46,944 nucleotides of DNA from NCBI RefSeq assembly GCF_003268395.1, contig NZ_LQXQ01000239.1, forward strand, positions 1-46,944, in the 5' to 3' direction. Below the pieces are notes generated by a model, which was not told the DNA's origin, did not search any database, and saw only the letters and a program-made list of their open reading frames with translations. Source of the stretch: Acinetobacter sp. CFCC 10889. GTDB taxonomy: Bacteria; Pseudomonadota; Gammaproteobacteria; Pseudomonadales; Moraxellaceae. A program made the position numbers and the translations under genes. Below, in pieces: positions 17,088-25,319 of this stretch (the stretch's first letter is position 1; every line of letters starts with the position of its first letter).

Positions 17088-18668
17088 TCATCTAAATTTG
17101 GCAAGATAATCGTCAAAACTCAAATCTGTTTCTTGCTCAAGTTGCTGTTGTTGTTGCAATGATGATGTCGCAAGTTGTTCAAAATACGCTAAAGTTTCTG
17201 TACTTAATACATGTTGTTCGTAACTTTCCACATGCTGATGTGCCATAGCACTGCCAAAGCTCCACGTACCACCATTTTGTAAAGTATCTTCGATCACTTT
17301 TGCTGACAAAGTCGCATCCACATTGGCAATGCGTTGTTGCATCACAGTTAATGCATCTGCATATAAAGTCGTGTCATAGCTTTGATTGAGCAATGCAGCC
17401 AATGGCAACATTGCCTGTAAATGCTGAGATGCCCATTGTTCAAGCGGATAAGTTTGTCCAAGTTCTTGAATCGCAGCATTCGGCGCACGTCCACGATTGA
17501 CCACTTCATTTTGATTTTTTTCAATCAGGTCTTGTTCTTCTTCCCAAAGTTCAGGACTGTCTTTGAGCAAACAATACAACGCCAATACTTCCAAGAAGCC
17601 TGCGGTGGTTTCGTTGATGCCGATGGCTTCGTATGGATTGACATCGACTGCACGTAATTCCACATAACCAATACCACGTTTTGCTAAAGCTTCCGAAGGG
17701 GTTTCGCCTGCTTGTGGTACTTGTTTTGGACGGACTAAACTGTAATATTCATTTTCAATTTGCAGCACATGATCATTGATCTGAATCGGTTCGCCATTGC
17801 CATCATTTAAACCCAAATGACTAAATTGTGCATACGGTGTATTGACTGCTTTTTGCAGTTCTGCGACATAGCATTGAAGGCTGTTATAGTGAATACCCAA
17901 TTGCTTTTGCGCAGAATTTTGGTAACCAAAACGCCCCATTCGCAAAGCTGTTGCATACGGAGTAAATAATGTGCCTTTAACCAAAGGCAATAAATGATGC
18001 TCACGCCCTGTCATAAAACATCTACACACTGAAGGACTTGCACCAACCAAATACATCACCAATGGTGTTAAGCGAATAAAATTACGCACCAAACCCAAAT
18101 AACGATGGCTGCGATAATCTTGCAGGCTGAGATTTTTTAATGCATCATCAGACTCATGTTGTTGTAATTGTTCAAATAAAGCATCAGGGAATGACACATT
18201 ATAATGCACACCCGAAATGGTCTGCATACGGCGACCATAGCGAATACCTAAACCATGACGGTATAAAGTTTTAAATTTACCAATATTCGATGAGCCATAT
18301 TGTGCCAAACGAATATTTTCTTCTTGATCATCCAACATACATGGCATCGACAAAGGCCACAGTTTTTCACCATTTTCCAAATGGCGATGTACGACTGCAT
18401 GGATGTCTGCCAAATAATTCAGTGCTTCAGGAATACTTGCTTTGGGTGGCGTAATGAACTCCATTAACGCTTCAGAATAATCTGTCGTAATATGCGGATG
18501 AGTTAACGCTGAACCCAAACTTTGTGGATGATCTGCCTGAGATAAGAAGCCATTACTTTGCATACGCAAGCTTTCACGCTCAATGCCACGCAACATGCCT
18601 TGTAATAATTCAGCACTTGCCCAAGTCGGCAAAATGGCTTGAGAATTGGCTTCAGTTTGACTCATCAT
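17088..18668 (-). CDS. gshA: Glutamate-cysteine ligase
   Basis: Catalyses the ATP-dependent joining of glutamate and cysteine, the first step of glutathione synthesis, in the cytoplasm. The 526 residues match proteobacterial type-1 GshA. Recognisable segments are GIERESLRMQSNGFLSQADHP, TDYSEALMEFITPP, PLSMPCMLDDQE, YGSSNIGKFKTLYRHGLGIRYG and GVHYNVSFP. Further on, RGIGYVELRAVDVNPYEAIG contains active-site residues. The pairing with dsbB, another thiol-redox gene, in one transcription unit is functionally sensible. Confidence 0.96.
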   Translation of the reverse strand: MMSQTEANSQAILPTWASAELLQGMLRGIERESLRMQSNGFLSQADHPQSLGSALTHPHITTDYSEALMEFITPPKASIPEALNYLADIHAVVHRHLENGEKLWPLSMPCMLDDQEENIRLAQYGSSNIGKFKTLYRHGLGIRYGRRMQTISGVHYNVSFPDALFEQLQQHESDDALKNLSLQDYRSHRYLGLVRNFIRLTPLVMYLVGASPSVCRCFMTGREHHLLPLVKGTLFTPYATALRMGRFGYQNSAQKQLGIHYNSLQCYVAELQKAVNTPYAQFSHLGLNDGNGEPIQINDHVLQIENEYYSLVRPKQVPQAGETPSEALAKRGIGYVELRAVDVNPYEAIGINETTAGFLEVLALYCLLKDSPELWEEEQDLIEKNQNEVVNRGRAPNAAIQELGQTYPLEQWASQHLQAMLPLAALLNQSYDTTLYADALTVMQQRIANVDATLSAKVIEDTLQNGGTWSFGSAMAHQHVESYEQHVLSTETLAYFEQLATSSLQQQQQLEQETDLSFDDYLAKFR

Positions 18669-18873
18669 GTACTCGCTTATCTTAAAAAAGTTTTTAAAAT
18701 AAAATATTTTTGATGCCCGCAGTATAACGTGAATTATCGATATACATGCATATTCAAAATGCTTTTAGACGTAATATTCATTTTTCGGCAATTTTTTATC
18801 ACAATTGAACGCTTTTAGACACTTGAAATTTGTGATTTTATGCAAGAATCCTTTTAAAAGAATTTAAATACAC

Positions 18874-19413
18874 ATGAAAGCTCAAGACATTCTCGATTTT
18901 TGGTTTAGCCCAAGCACTCAACCTTTTTGGTTTGCAAAAAGTGATGATTTTGATCAACAACTTCATCGCCGTTTCAGTGAAATTTTAGTGCAAGCCACGC
19001 AAGCCGAATTGTATACATGGCGTGATACTGCCGAAGGTCGTTTGGCGGAAATCATTGTCCTTGATCAATTTTCACGAAATTTATATCGTGATCAAGCCGC
19101 AGCTTTTGCACAGGATGCACAAGCGCTTAGCCTTGCCCAAGAAGCGATTCATTTGGGTTTGGACACTACTTTACGCCCTGAGCAACGTTCATTTTTATAT
19201 ATGCCCTATATGCACAGTGAATCAAAACTGATCCATGAAGAAGCATTAAAATTATTTGAGGCTTTGGGCAACCCGATCAATTTGGATTTTGAGAAAAAAC
19301 ATAAAGTTATCATTGATCGTTTTGGACGCTATCCACACCGAAATGCAATTTTAGGGCGTGAATCGACTGCGGAAGAAATCGAGTTTTTAAAACAGCCCAA
19401 TAGTGGGTTTTGA
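18874..19413 (+). CDS. DUF924 family protein
   Basis: A 179-residue cytoplasmic protein with the DUF924 pattern: ILDFWFSPSTQPFWFAKSDDFDQQL, GRLAEIIVLDQFSRNLYRD, FLYMPYMHSES and a C-terminal HRNAILGRESTAEEIEFLKQPNSGF. The family is an all-helical, TPR-like fold of unknown function that is common in proteobacteria. It is divergent from gshA and convergent with the hypothetical gene at 19438. Confidence 0.9.
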   Translation: MKAQDILDFWFSPSTQPFWFAKSDDFDQQLHRRFSEILVQATQAELYTWRDTAEGRLAEIIVLDQFSRNLYRDQAAAFAQDAQALSLAQEAIHLGLDTTLRPEQRSFLYMPYMHSESKLIHEEALKLFEALGNPINLDFEKKHKVIIDRFGRYPHRNAILGRESTAEEIEFLKQPNSGF

Positions 19414-19437
19414 TTTAAATTTTTACTCAGAATTTAT

Positions 19438-19956
19438 TCAATCAGATACACCGAGATGGAGGAAAATACTTCCATCTTTCCCCTCAAAAATAAAATCATC
19501 CCAAGCACATTCATACCATGAATTTGTTTTCACAAACACCTGATAAACTTTCTGTACAACAAGCAATGACTTTAGCTCTACTAAAAAATTTTCAAGAAAA
19601 GACTGTTGTGCATCTCGCTCATTCAAAACAAAAGCTTCATATTTATCATCCAAATAGCAATCAGAAGAACCTAAACCGACTAAACTTTCATCAGCATCAT
19701 CCGCTTTTTGATAACTAAAAAGCCATGTCTTCAATGCATCACGTACTTTCAAATCAGTCAGAGAAAGTTCTTCAAATGTAATTTTGGCATCAGAATACAT
19801 CTCTAAAAAATAATGCTGAAATGCATTTTTACTCTCAAAATTTGTATGCAAATTAACTATTTCAAATGTATAACCATGATTGCATTTGGTATTGATGAGG
19901 GCGAATGCTGCTAACACTCCCGATAACCGTCCCAATTCAAAATCAATATTTTTCAT
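19438..19956 (-). CDS. Hypothetical protein
   Basis: Not recognised. A 172-residue, acidic, soluble protein without signal peptide or membrane helix. It opens with MKNIDFELGRLSGVLAAFALINTKCNHGYTF. The pattern of aromatic and acidic residues (WLFSYQKADDADESLVGLG, then SWYECAWDDFIFEGKDGSIFLHLGVSD at the end) resembles SMI1/immunity-type or cytosolic partner proteins in style only. It stands alone between two + strand genes and shows lower GC than its neighbours. Confidence 0.55.
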   Translation of the reverse strand: MKNIDFELGRLSGVLAAFALINTKCNHGYTFEIVNLHTNFESKNAFQHYFLEMYSDAKITFEELSLTDLKVRDALKTWLFSYQKADDADESLVGLGSSDCYLDDKYEAFVLNERDAQQSFLENFLVELKSLLVVQKVYQVFVKTNSWYECAWDDFIFEGKDGSIFLHLGVSD

Positions 19957-20099
19957 TTTATGTTGTTCTATTCACTTATCATTAAAATAATTATACATCA
20001 AAGGGATTTAACAAATTTCTGCTTGAAATACATCATTTCCCCATCCATTTCAGGCAATATAAAGGATATACATTATTCAGCCATACTAAGGAGCGAAAC

Positions 20100-20654
20100 A
20101 TGAAAAAGACGCTCATCGGTCTGACTATGGTGACAATGCTCACAATGGTCGGATGCGCTACAACACCCTCTCAGCCCCGCACTTTTGACCAACTTGGGCA
20201 GTTTTCAATGCTACCATTAAATACCAATACTTTTAGAATTGGCTTTGAAACTCGCAACATGAGTTATGGTACAGCCGAAGAAATTACCCTACTCAAATCA
20301 GCACAAACCACAGTACAAAACGGTTTTCAATTTTTTAAAGTTCTCGATGATCCAAGCAATCGCACACAACAGCCACCTCGTAGAGCTGTAGTTTATCCAA
20401 CGCCAAACTATTATCCATACGGTTATCGACGTCACGGTTTCTATGATCCATTTTATGACATACCACAAGTGGTCACACTCGACCCAACCCAAGTGTCCTA
20501 TACCATTGAATGTTATAAAGATAAAAACTCAGCACCGAATGATGCCTTTGATGCACGCCTGATTTTACAATCTTTGGGGCAAAAATATGGTGTCAGTCCG
20601 ACAGGACAGGTATTACAACCGCAAGTGACTGATGTATCATCAAACAAACAATAA
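20100..20654 (+). CDS. CC0125/CC1285-type lipoprotein
   Basis: A 184-residue probable lipoprotein. The signal peptide MKKTLIGLTMVTMLTMVGC ends in a lipobox (MVGC), so Cys19 would be lipidated. The mature part contains TFRIGFETRNMSYGTAEEITLLKSAQTTVQNGFQFFKVLDD, which matches the CC0125/CC1285 family pattern. A proline/tyrosine-rich linker follows (PTPNYYPYGYRRHGFYDPFYD), then a short C-terminal domain. Function unknown. SD AAGGAG precedes the ATG. The DUF445 gene starts 16 bases past its stop, so the two are probably co-transcribed. Confidence 0.8.
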   Translation: MKKTLIGLTMVTMLTMVGCATTPSQPRTFDQLGQFSMLPLNTNTFRIGFETRNMSYGTAEEITLLKSAQTTVQNGFQFFKVLDDPSNRTQQPPRRAVVYPTPNYYPYGYRRHGFYDPFYDIPQVVTLDPTQVSYTIECYKDKNSAPNDAFDARLILQSLGQKYGVSPTGQVLQPQVTDVSSNKQ

Positions 20655-20669
20655 TTTTCAGGATGTTGC

Positions 20670-21977
20670 ATGAACCAAGCCGAAGACGTGAATGTACCGA
20701 GTCTGAACCGCAGTAAACGCTTTGCCACGATTGCCTTGGTTGTGGCGGTGCTGATTTGGATTGCGCTGATTATTGCAGCCAAACTTTTACCTGAATACGT
20801 TTGGTTGATTCACATCTTAATGCTCGGTGCAGAAGCAGGCGTGGTTGGTGGTTTGGCAGATTGGTATGCCATCACGGTGCTGTTTCGCAACCCTTTCGGT
20901 AAAATTCCGATTCCTAAATTTTTACGGGATCACACGGAGATTATTCCCCGTAACAAAGCCCGCATTGCTGAGTCGATGGGTAAATTTGTACAGGAAAATT
21001 TCCTATCACCGCAAATTGTGGAAAAAAGTCTGCAAAAAACTGACCTGACTTTGGCGGTTGGACAATGGCTTGCCAATCCCAAAAATAACAGCCAAGTGAC
21101 CGATGTCATTCAACAAACGGTGCCGAAAGTTTTTGACTTTGTGGGACAGCAACAAATTGGAAAATTCATCCAAAATAACAGCGTACAATGGGTGAAAAAT
21201 ACGCAAATCAATCACCTTGCAAGTGAAATGCTCCGTGCAGTTTTGGACAATGATTTCCATCAAGATGTGCTGCAACGTGGCTTGGACATGGCTCATGAAT
21301 GGATGGTCAATCATCCTGAACAGACACAGGATTTGACCCGTCGTTTGTTCAAAGAATTGGGCGTGTGGAAACTTGCCAAAGGTGCGAGTTGGATTGGTAT
21401 TGATGTGCAACAACGCACGATTGATTCGTTATTGGAAAAAGTTGAAGCGATTTTGGCTGATCCTGAACATCCATTTCGCAAGAAAATTGAAGATGTTGCC
21501 AACGATCTGATGCTACAACTTGCGGATAATCAAAGTGCGGTCAGCATCCGTTTGAATGAAACCAAAAATGCATTATTGGACAGTGAATCGGTACTGAATT
21601 TCATCACAGGTGCTGTGGTGATTTTATGTGATGCAATCAAAGCGGACTTGTTAAAAGAAGACTCAGGCATTGCGCTGAATTTGCGTGTTGCGATTCAGCA
21701 AGTCGGTGAAAACTTAATTGAAAATCAATCTGTGCGTCAGTTATTGAATGAACGTATGAGTGAAATGGCGATTCATTTAAGTGATCAATACAGTGAAAAA
21801 GTGATTAAATTTATCAGTCAACGTATCCATGAATGGGACTCTCGTGAAATGATTGATAAGATCGAAAGTGAGGTCGGTGGCGACTTACACATGATTCGGG
21901 TCAATGGCGTAGTGGTGGGTGCTTTTATTGGTCTGACCTTGGGTGTGATTCGAGCGGTAATTGATTATTTGATATAA
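20670..21977 (+). CDS. DUF445 domain-containing membrane protein
   Basis: A 435-residue protein of the DUF445/YjiN family. It has an N-terminal helix pair (FATIALVVAVLIWIALIIAAKLLPEYVWLIHILMLGAEAGVVGGLADWYAITVLF, about 14-68). The conserved RNPFGKIPIPKFLRDHTEIIPRNKARIAESMGKFVQENFLSPQIV segment follows, then a long helical domain, and a final C-terminal transmembrane helix (NGVVVGAFIGLTLGVIRAVIDYLI). Function is not established; members are thought to be envelope-associated. It follows the lipoprotein gene by 16 bases. Confidence 0.88.
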   Translation: MNQAEDVNVPSLNRSKRFATIALVVAVLIWIALIIAAKLLPEYVWLIHILMLGAEAGVVGGLADWYAITVLFRNPFGKIPIPKFLRDHTEIIPRNKARIAESMGKFVQENFLSPQIVEKSLQKTDLTLAVGQWLANPKNNSQVTDVIQQTVPKVFDFVGQQQIGKFIQNNSVQWVKNTQINHLASEMLRAVLDNDFHQDVLQRGLDMAHEWMVNHPEQTQDLTRRLFKELGVWKLAKGASWIGIDVQQRTIDSLLEKVEAILADPEHPFRKKIEDVANDLMLQLADNQSAVSIRLNETKNALLDSESVLNFITGAVVILCDAIKADLLKEDSGIALNLRVAIQQVGENLIENQSVRQLLNERMSEMAIHLSDQYSEKVIKFISQRIHEWDSREMIDKIESEVGGDLHMIRVNGVVVGAFIGLTLGVIRAVIDYLI

Positions 21978-22013
21978 AATTCTTAAAATTTTAGCTTTTC
22001 ACATTTGTTATTT

Positions 22014-23927
22014 ATGCAATTTAGATCTGATATCAATGGACTTCGAGCTTTCGCTGTACTTGCTGTTGTTCTGTTCCACTTTAATCCTCAATGGTTACCA
22101 GGAGGATTTGCAGGAGTAGATGTTTTTTTCGTCATTTCTGGATTTTTAATGACTGCTATTATTTTTAATAGTATAGAAAAAAATACCTTTAATTTCTTTC
22201 AGTTCTATACTGCTCGTGCCAATCGTATCATTCCTGTTCTCACAGCAGTGTCTACTGTATTGCTTGTATTTGGCTGGTTTTATCTCATACCTACTGATTA
22301 TCAAGATTTAGGTAGACAAATCGAAAAAAGCGCTTTCTTTGTGTCCAACCTTTTGTTTGCGAAAGGAGGAGGTTATTTTGATACTGCTGAACATACAAAA
22401 TGGTTATTGCACACATGGTCATTGTCTGTGGAATGGCAATTTTATATATTCTTCCCTGTTATCATCATCATATTTAAAAAATATTTCAGTTTAATCAATT
22501 TAAAGCGTATGGTAATCGCTTTATTCTTAACCAGTTTGATTTACTGTATTTATGCGACTTATAAAGACAGTAAAACTGCGTATTTCTTACTCACAAGTCG
22601 TGCCTGGGAAATGCTTTTGGGAGGATTGGCGTATCTGTATCCGTGGTCACCTAAAAAAACTACACATCAAGTCACCATACAATTTATAGGCTTGGTCATT
22701 ATTGTAGCCTCCTATTTTTTAATTTCCAATACAACACCTTGGCCTGGATATATGGCGCTTATTCCAGTACTAGGGACTTACCTGATTATTGTCAGCAATT
22801 ATCAACATAATATGCTCATTAATAATCCTGTTTTTAGCTATATTGGTAAATGGTCATACTCTATTTATGTATGGCATTGGCCTTTAGTCGTTCTTGGGTA
22901 TTATTTTGAACTGACTGATTGGTGGATCTATGGCATTCCCCTTTCAATTTTACTTGGCTTTTTAAGTTATCAGTTGATTGAAAAAATCAAATTCACCCGA
23001 TATTCATCATGGAAAGAAATATATAAAGTGAAAGCCTTTTATATGTTTTTATTTATTTCAGGATGTGGATATACCATTAAATCCATTGAGGGTATGGATT
23101 TTCGTCTGCCTCCAGAAGCCCGAATGATCAGTCAAGAAATGACCAATTCAAACCCTTATAAATGCGATCAAAAACAACTCTATGAATGCATGATTGGAAA
23201 ATCTTCCAATATTAAAGCCATGATTATTGGTGATAGTCATGCAGATACATTAACAACCTCTTTGGCATCTGTCTTTGACTTAAAATCAGAAGGTATTATT
23301 TCATTATCAACAAGTTCATGCCCTCTCATTTATAATATGAAATATTATAATAAAGATAATCCGTGTCCTAAAATCAATCAGGAGCGTTTCAATTTAATCT
23401 CATCACAAAAATATAAAAATATTCCTATTGTTTTAGCAGGGCGCTATTCAAACTATGTACTGGGAGAAAATGATCCAGACCGTATCCCGAGTGGTGGCTC
23501 AAAACCTGAAATTTATTTTGGAAATCATCCAGAGCTCTCCCAAGAGCGCAGATTGGTGTTATTTGAACAAAATTTAACGCAAACTTTATGTGAAATTTCT
23601 AAAACGAATCCGCTGTACATTGTTCAGCCTGTTCCAGAGCAAGGCTTTAATGTTCCTAAGAGAATTTTGGAAAATTTGTTTTATCATCGTAATCAACAGC
23701 TCTCTATTTCATATGAAAGCTATTTGCAAAGATCTCAGCAAGTCCGTGAAATTATTCATAGAAGTGCTGTAAAATGTGATGTCGAAGTATTGGATCCTGC
23801 TGCGATTTTATGCAGTACAGGAGAATGTATTTCTGTATATAAAGATCGACCTATTTACCGTGACAGTGATCATTTAAGTGAGTATGGAAATAAACTCGTC
23901 TCTCCTATATTTAAAAAAGTTAAGTAA
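22014..23927 (+). CDS. Acyltransferase-3/SGNH-domain O-acyltransferase (OafA-like)
   Basis: An integral membrane O-acyltransferase that probably acetylates surface polysaccharide or lipooligosaccharide. The N-terminal acyltransferase-3 domain opens FRSDINGLRAFAVLAVVLFHFNPQW and continues GVDVFFVISGFLM, then about ten membrane helices, with HTWSLSVEWQFYIFFPV. The periplasmic C-terminal SGNH domain has the nucleophile in IIGDSHAD (about residue 408 on) and the catalytic Asp/His in DSDHLSEYGN at the end. I start at the ATG at 22014 rather than the TTG at 22005. The gene is more AT-rich than its left neighbour and adjoins a transposase remnant, consistent with variable surface-sugar biology. Confidence 0.88.
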   Translation: MQFRSDINGLRAFAVLAVVLFHFNPQWLPGGFAGVDVFFVISGFLMTAIIFNSIEKNTFNFFQFYTARANRIIPVLTAVSTVLLVFGWFYLIPTDYQDLGRQIEKSAFFVSNLLFAKGGGYFDTAEHTKWLLHTWSLSVEWQFYIFFPVIIIIFKKYFSLINLKRMVIALFLTSLIYCIYATYKDSKTAYFLLTSRAWEMLLGGLAYLYPWSPKKTTHQVTIQFIGLVIIVASYFLISNTTPWPGYMALIPVLGTYLIIVSNYQHNMLINNPVFSYIGKWSYSIYVWHWPLVVLGYYFELTDWWIYGIPLSILLGFLSYQLIEKIKFTRYSSWKEIYKVKAFYMFLFISGCGYTIKSIEGMDFRLPPEARMISQEMTNSNPYKCDQKQLYECMIGKSSNIKAMIIGDSHADTLTTSLASVFDLKSEGIISLSTSSCPLIYNMKYYNKDNPCPKINQERFNLISSQKYKNIPIVLAGRYSNYVLGENDPDRIPSGGSKPEIYFGNHPELSQERRLVLFEQNLTQTLCEISKTNPLYIVQPVPEQGFNVPKRILENLFYHRNQQLSISYESYLQRSQQVREIIHRSAVKCDVEVLDPAAILCSTGECISVYKDRPIYRDSDHLSEYGNKLVSPIFKKVK

Positions 23928-23948
23928 CTTTCAGGAGTTGGAAGTGTA

Positions 23949-24317
23949 TCAAAAGTATGCTAAAAGAAAGACAGGAATAGGAAAACCATCAATAAAGTGA
24001 ATATTATCAGCACCAAAACGAAAACTTAGTTTTGCTGTAATTTGTTGATTAATATTCCATAAATTTGCACAGTGTTTGCAGAAATTAGGATATGAACCTA
24101 ACTGAGGAAACCACTCAATCCAATTATGTTTGAAATACATCCATATATTTTTATCTGAATCTAGGATGAGAAACTCACCCACAATTTGCATGGTGATAAT
24201 TTCAATATCACTTAAAGCGGGTGGAAAACCTCTAGTTCTTAAGGGTTTTGTGACAATGAAGAGATATATTTCCTCTATGATTAAGTAAATAGAAATGATA
24301 AATTTGTGAATAGACAT
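23949..24317 (-). mobile_element. Transposase fragment, probably IS982-like (N-terminal part only)
   Basis: A 122-codon frame resembles the N-terminal third of DDE transposases of the IS982-like group. Key segments are LRTRGFPPALSDIEIITMQIVGEFLILDSDKNIW, WIEWFPQLGSYPNFCKHCANLW and FIDGFPIPV, where the Asp of IDG should be the first catalytic residue. After PIPV the similarity ends and the frame stops; the remaining two thirds of the transposase and both terminal repeats are not visible. It is a dead remnant between the acyltransferase and a lipoprotein gene. Family name is likely but not certain. Confidence 0.6.
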
Positions 24318-24402
24318 AACTTAGTTTATTTTCTTGGTCGAAAATTAAATTTGCCTATTTCCTTTATATTTCAATGATTTAAAAAGTTGAGATTCGCGTT
24401 GC

Positions 24403-24822
24403 TTATTGAATTTTAAAAGACGATTTTACTCCATCTCTACCATAGTAATAATAAATCCCTTTGCTTTTATAAAAGAACACACTGTAGTTGATGCTATATA
24501 TTTTATTTTCAATAATTTTTTGAGCAGGTGCACTCTCAATCCACCCTTGTGGTAGTATTGAATATTCTACTGAATCAATTAGATAGTCTTTATTTTTCTT
24601 GGAGTTGCAGTATATCTTCCACATGAGTTTATTTCTTTTTCCACTTTCATCAAGTTCATAAATAGTAATACCAACATTAACTTGTACTTTTTTATTTTTA
24701 CAAATATTAGAACTTGAAAAGCAAAATATTGGATTCCCATTATTCTCACCTACAATACTAATACTTTCATTTTTTTCACAACCTGTAAGTAATATAATTA
24801 AAAAAATTAAAAAATATTTCAT
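24403..24822 (-). CDS. Small lipoprotein of unknown function
   Basis: A 139-residue protein with a lipoprotein signal (MKYFLIFLIILLTGC; lipobox LTGC, Cys15). The mature region is beta-rich with cysteines in FCFSSSNICKNKK and IYCNSKK and an aromatic end (GIYYYYGRDGVKSSFKIQ). It is strongly AT-rich compared with the flanking housekeeping genes. A 36-codon open remnant ends just before its ATG (TAATATG), as in effector-immunity pairs, so a periplasmic immunity lipoprotein is possible. No family was recognised. Confidence 0.6.
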   Translation of the reverse strand: MKYFLIFLIILLTGCEKNESISIVGENNGNPIFCFSSSNICKNKKVQVNVGITIYELDESGKRNKLMWKIYCNSKKNKDYLIDSVEYSILPQGWIESAPAQKIIENKIYSINYSVFFYKSKGIYYYYGRDGVKSSFKIQ

Positions 24823-24823
24823 A

Positions 24824-24934
24824 TTACTTCATCCCATTATGAATCATTGGAGTACAGGACTGTATATTTTTATTTTGTGCGGTGAGTGCTATTAAACTAT
24901 ATCTTTTATCAGTATAACATGTATGTGCATATAT
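24824..24934 (-). pseudogene. C-terminal remnant of an upstream gene
   Basis: A 36-codon stretch without a start is open from just after a TGA (24937-24935) to a TAA at 24826-24824. It reads HTCYTDKRYSLIALTAQ, later QSCTPMIHNGMK. Its stop is one base from the lipoprotein ATG, the spacing of translationally coupled genes. It may be the tail of a lost coding sequence. It is too short to identify and could be chance. Confidence 0.3.
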
Positions 24935-25017
24935 TCAGCCAAAAAATCACTCGACCAATAATCCAAAATACCCTTTTCAAGATCATCCATTATTCTTACA
25001 AATAAATTTACAACGGA

Positions 25018-25039
25018 TTTGTACGCTAAAACGTACAAA
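25018..25039 (+). promoter_or_regulatory. GacA/UvrY-type upstream palindrome of the sRNA candidate
   Basis: TTTGTACG-CTAAAA-CGTACAAA is a perfect 8-bp inverted repeat with a six-base spacer. Its core TGTACG-N6-CGTACA differs from the Pseudomonas GacA box TGTAAG-N6-CTTACA at one base per half-site. It is centred about 65 bases upstream of the predicted start of the candidate RNA, the position expected for an activator. A plausible -35 (TATACA, 25059-25064) and -10 (TATCAT, 25082-25087) with a 17-base spacer follow. Confidence 0.5.
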
Positions 25040-25093
25040 AGTTGAGGGTATTTCCCAATATACAGCACCTGCTGAATTTCATATCATGAACAC

Positions 25094-25214
25094 ATAGAGA
25101 GCAGGATGCTCCAGACAATAATAAGAAAAGATAGCGATGGACATGCAGGTTCGACAGGAGTCAAACCAAAGCATCAAATACGTAAAAAAGCCTGACAGGA
25201 AGTCAGGCTTTTTT
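25094..25214 (+). ncRNA. Candidate CsrA/RsmA-sequestering small RNA (RsmX/Y/Z- or CsrB-like)
   Basis: About 121 bases with no frame. It carries GGA motifs placed in hairpin loops: GAGC-AGGAT-GCTC (25099-25111), GGTTcGAC-AGGA-GTCaAACC (25148-25167), and the terminator hairpin AGCCTGAC-AGGAA-GTCAGGCT (25189-25209). A further ATGGA is at 25137-25141. CAGGATG and CAGGAAG match the CsrA-binding consensus CAGGA(U/A/C)G. It is preceded by a promoter-like element with a GacA-type palindrome and ends in a U run. Length and layout resemble Pseudomonas RsmY/RsmZ. CsrA binding is inferred, not shown. Confidence 0.55.
25189..25214 (+). terminator. Rho-independent terminator of the sRNA candidate
   Basis: AGCCTGAC (25189-25196) pairs perfectly with GTCAGGCT (25202-25209) around AGGAA, followed by T residues. 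A-rich sequence on the left makes it potentially bidirectional. Confidence 0.9.
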
Positions 25215-25319
25215 ATTTTCAGCAATAAAGCCATGTATTAAAAAATCATAAGCAATACCTATTCAGCTCACAAAACCGACCTGCTACACTCAATTCAATA
25301 CATTAAAATTCATACCCTC

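Noticed and set aside
17056..17091. dsbB start at 17091 overlapping the gshA stop
   Set aside because: The ATGA overlap is tempting, but the ATG at 17055 has a much better ribosome binding site and starts directly at the first membrane helix.
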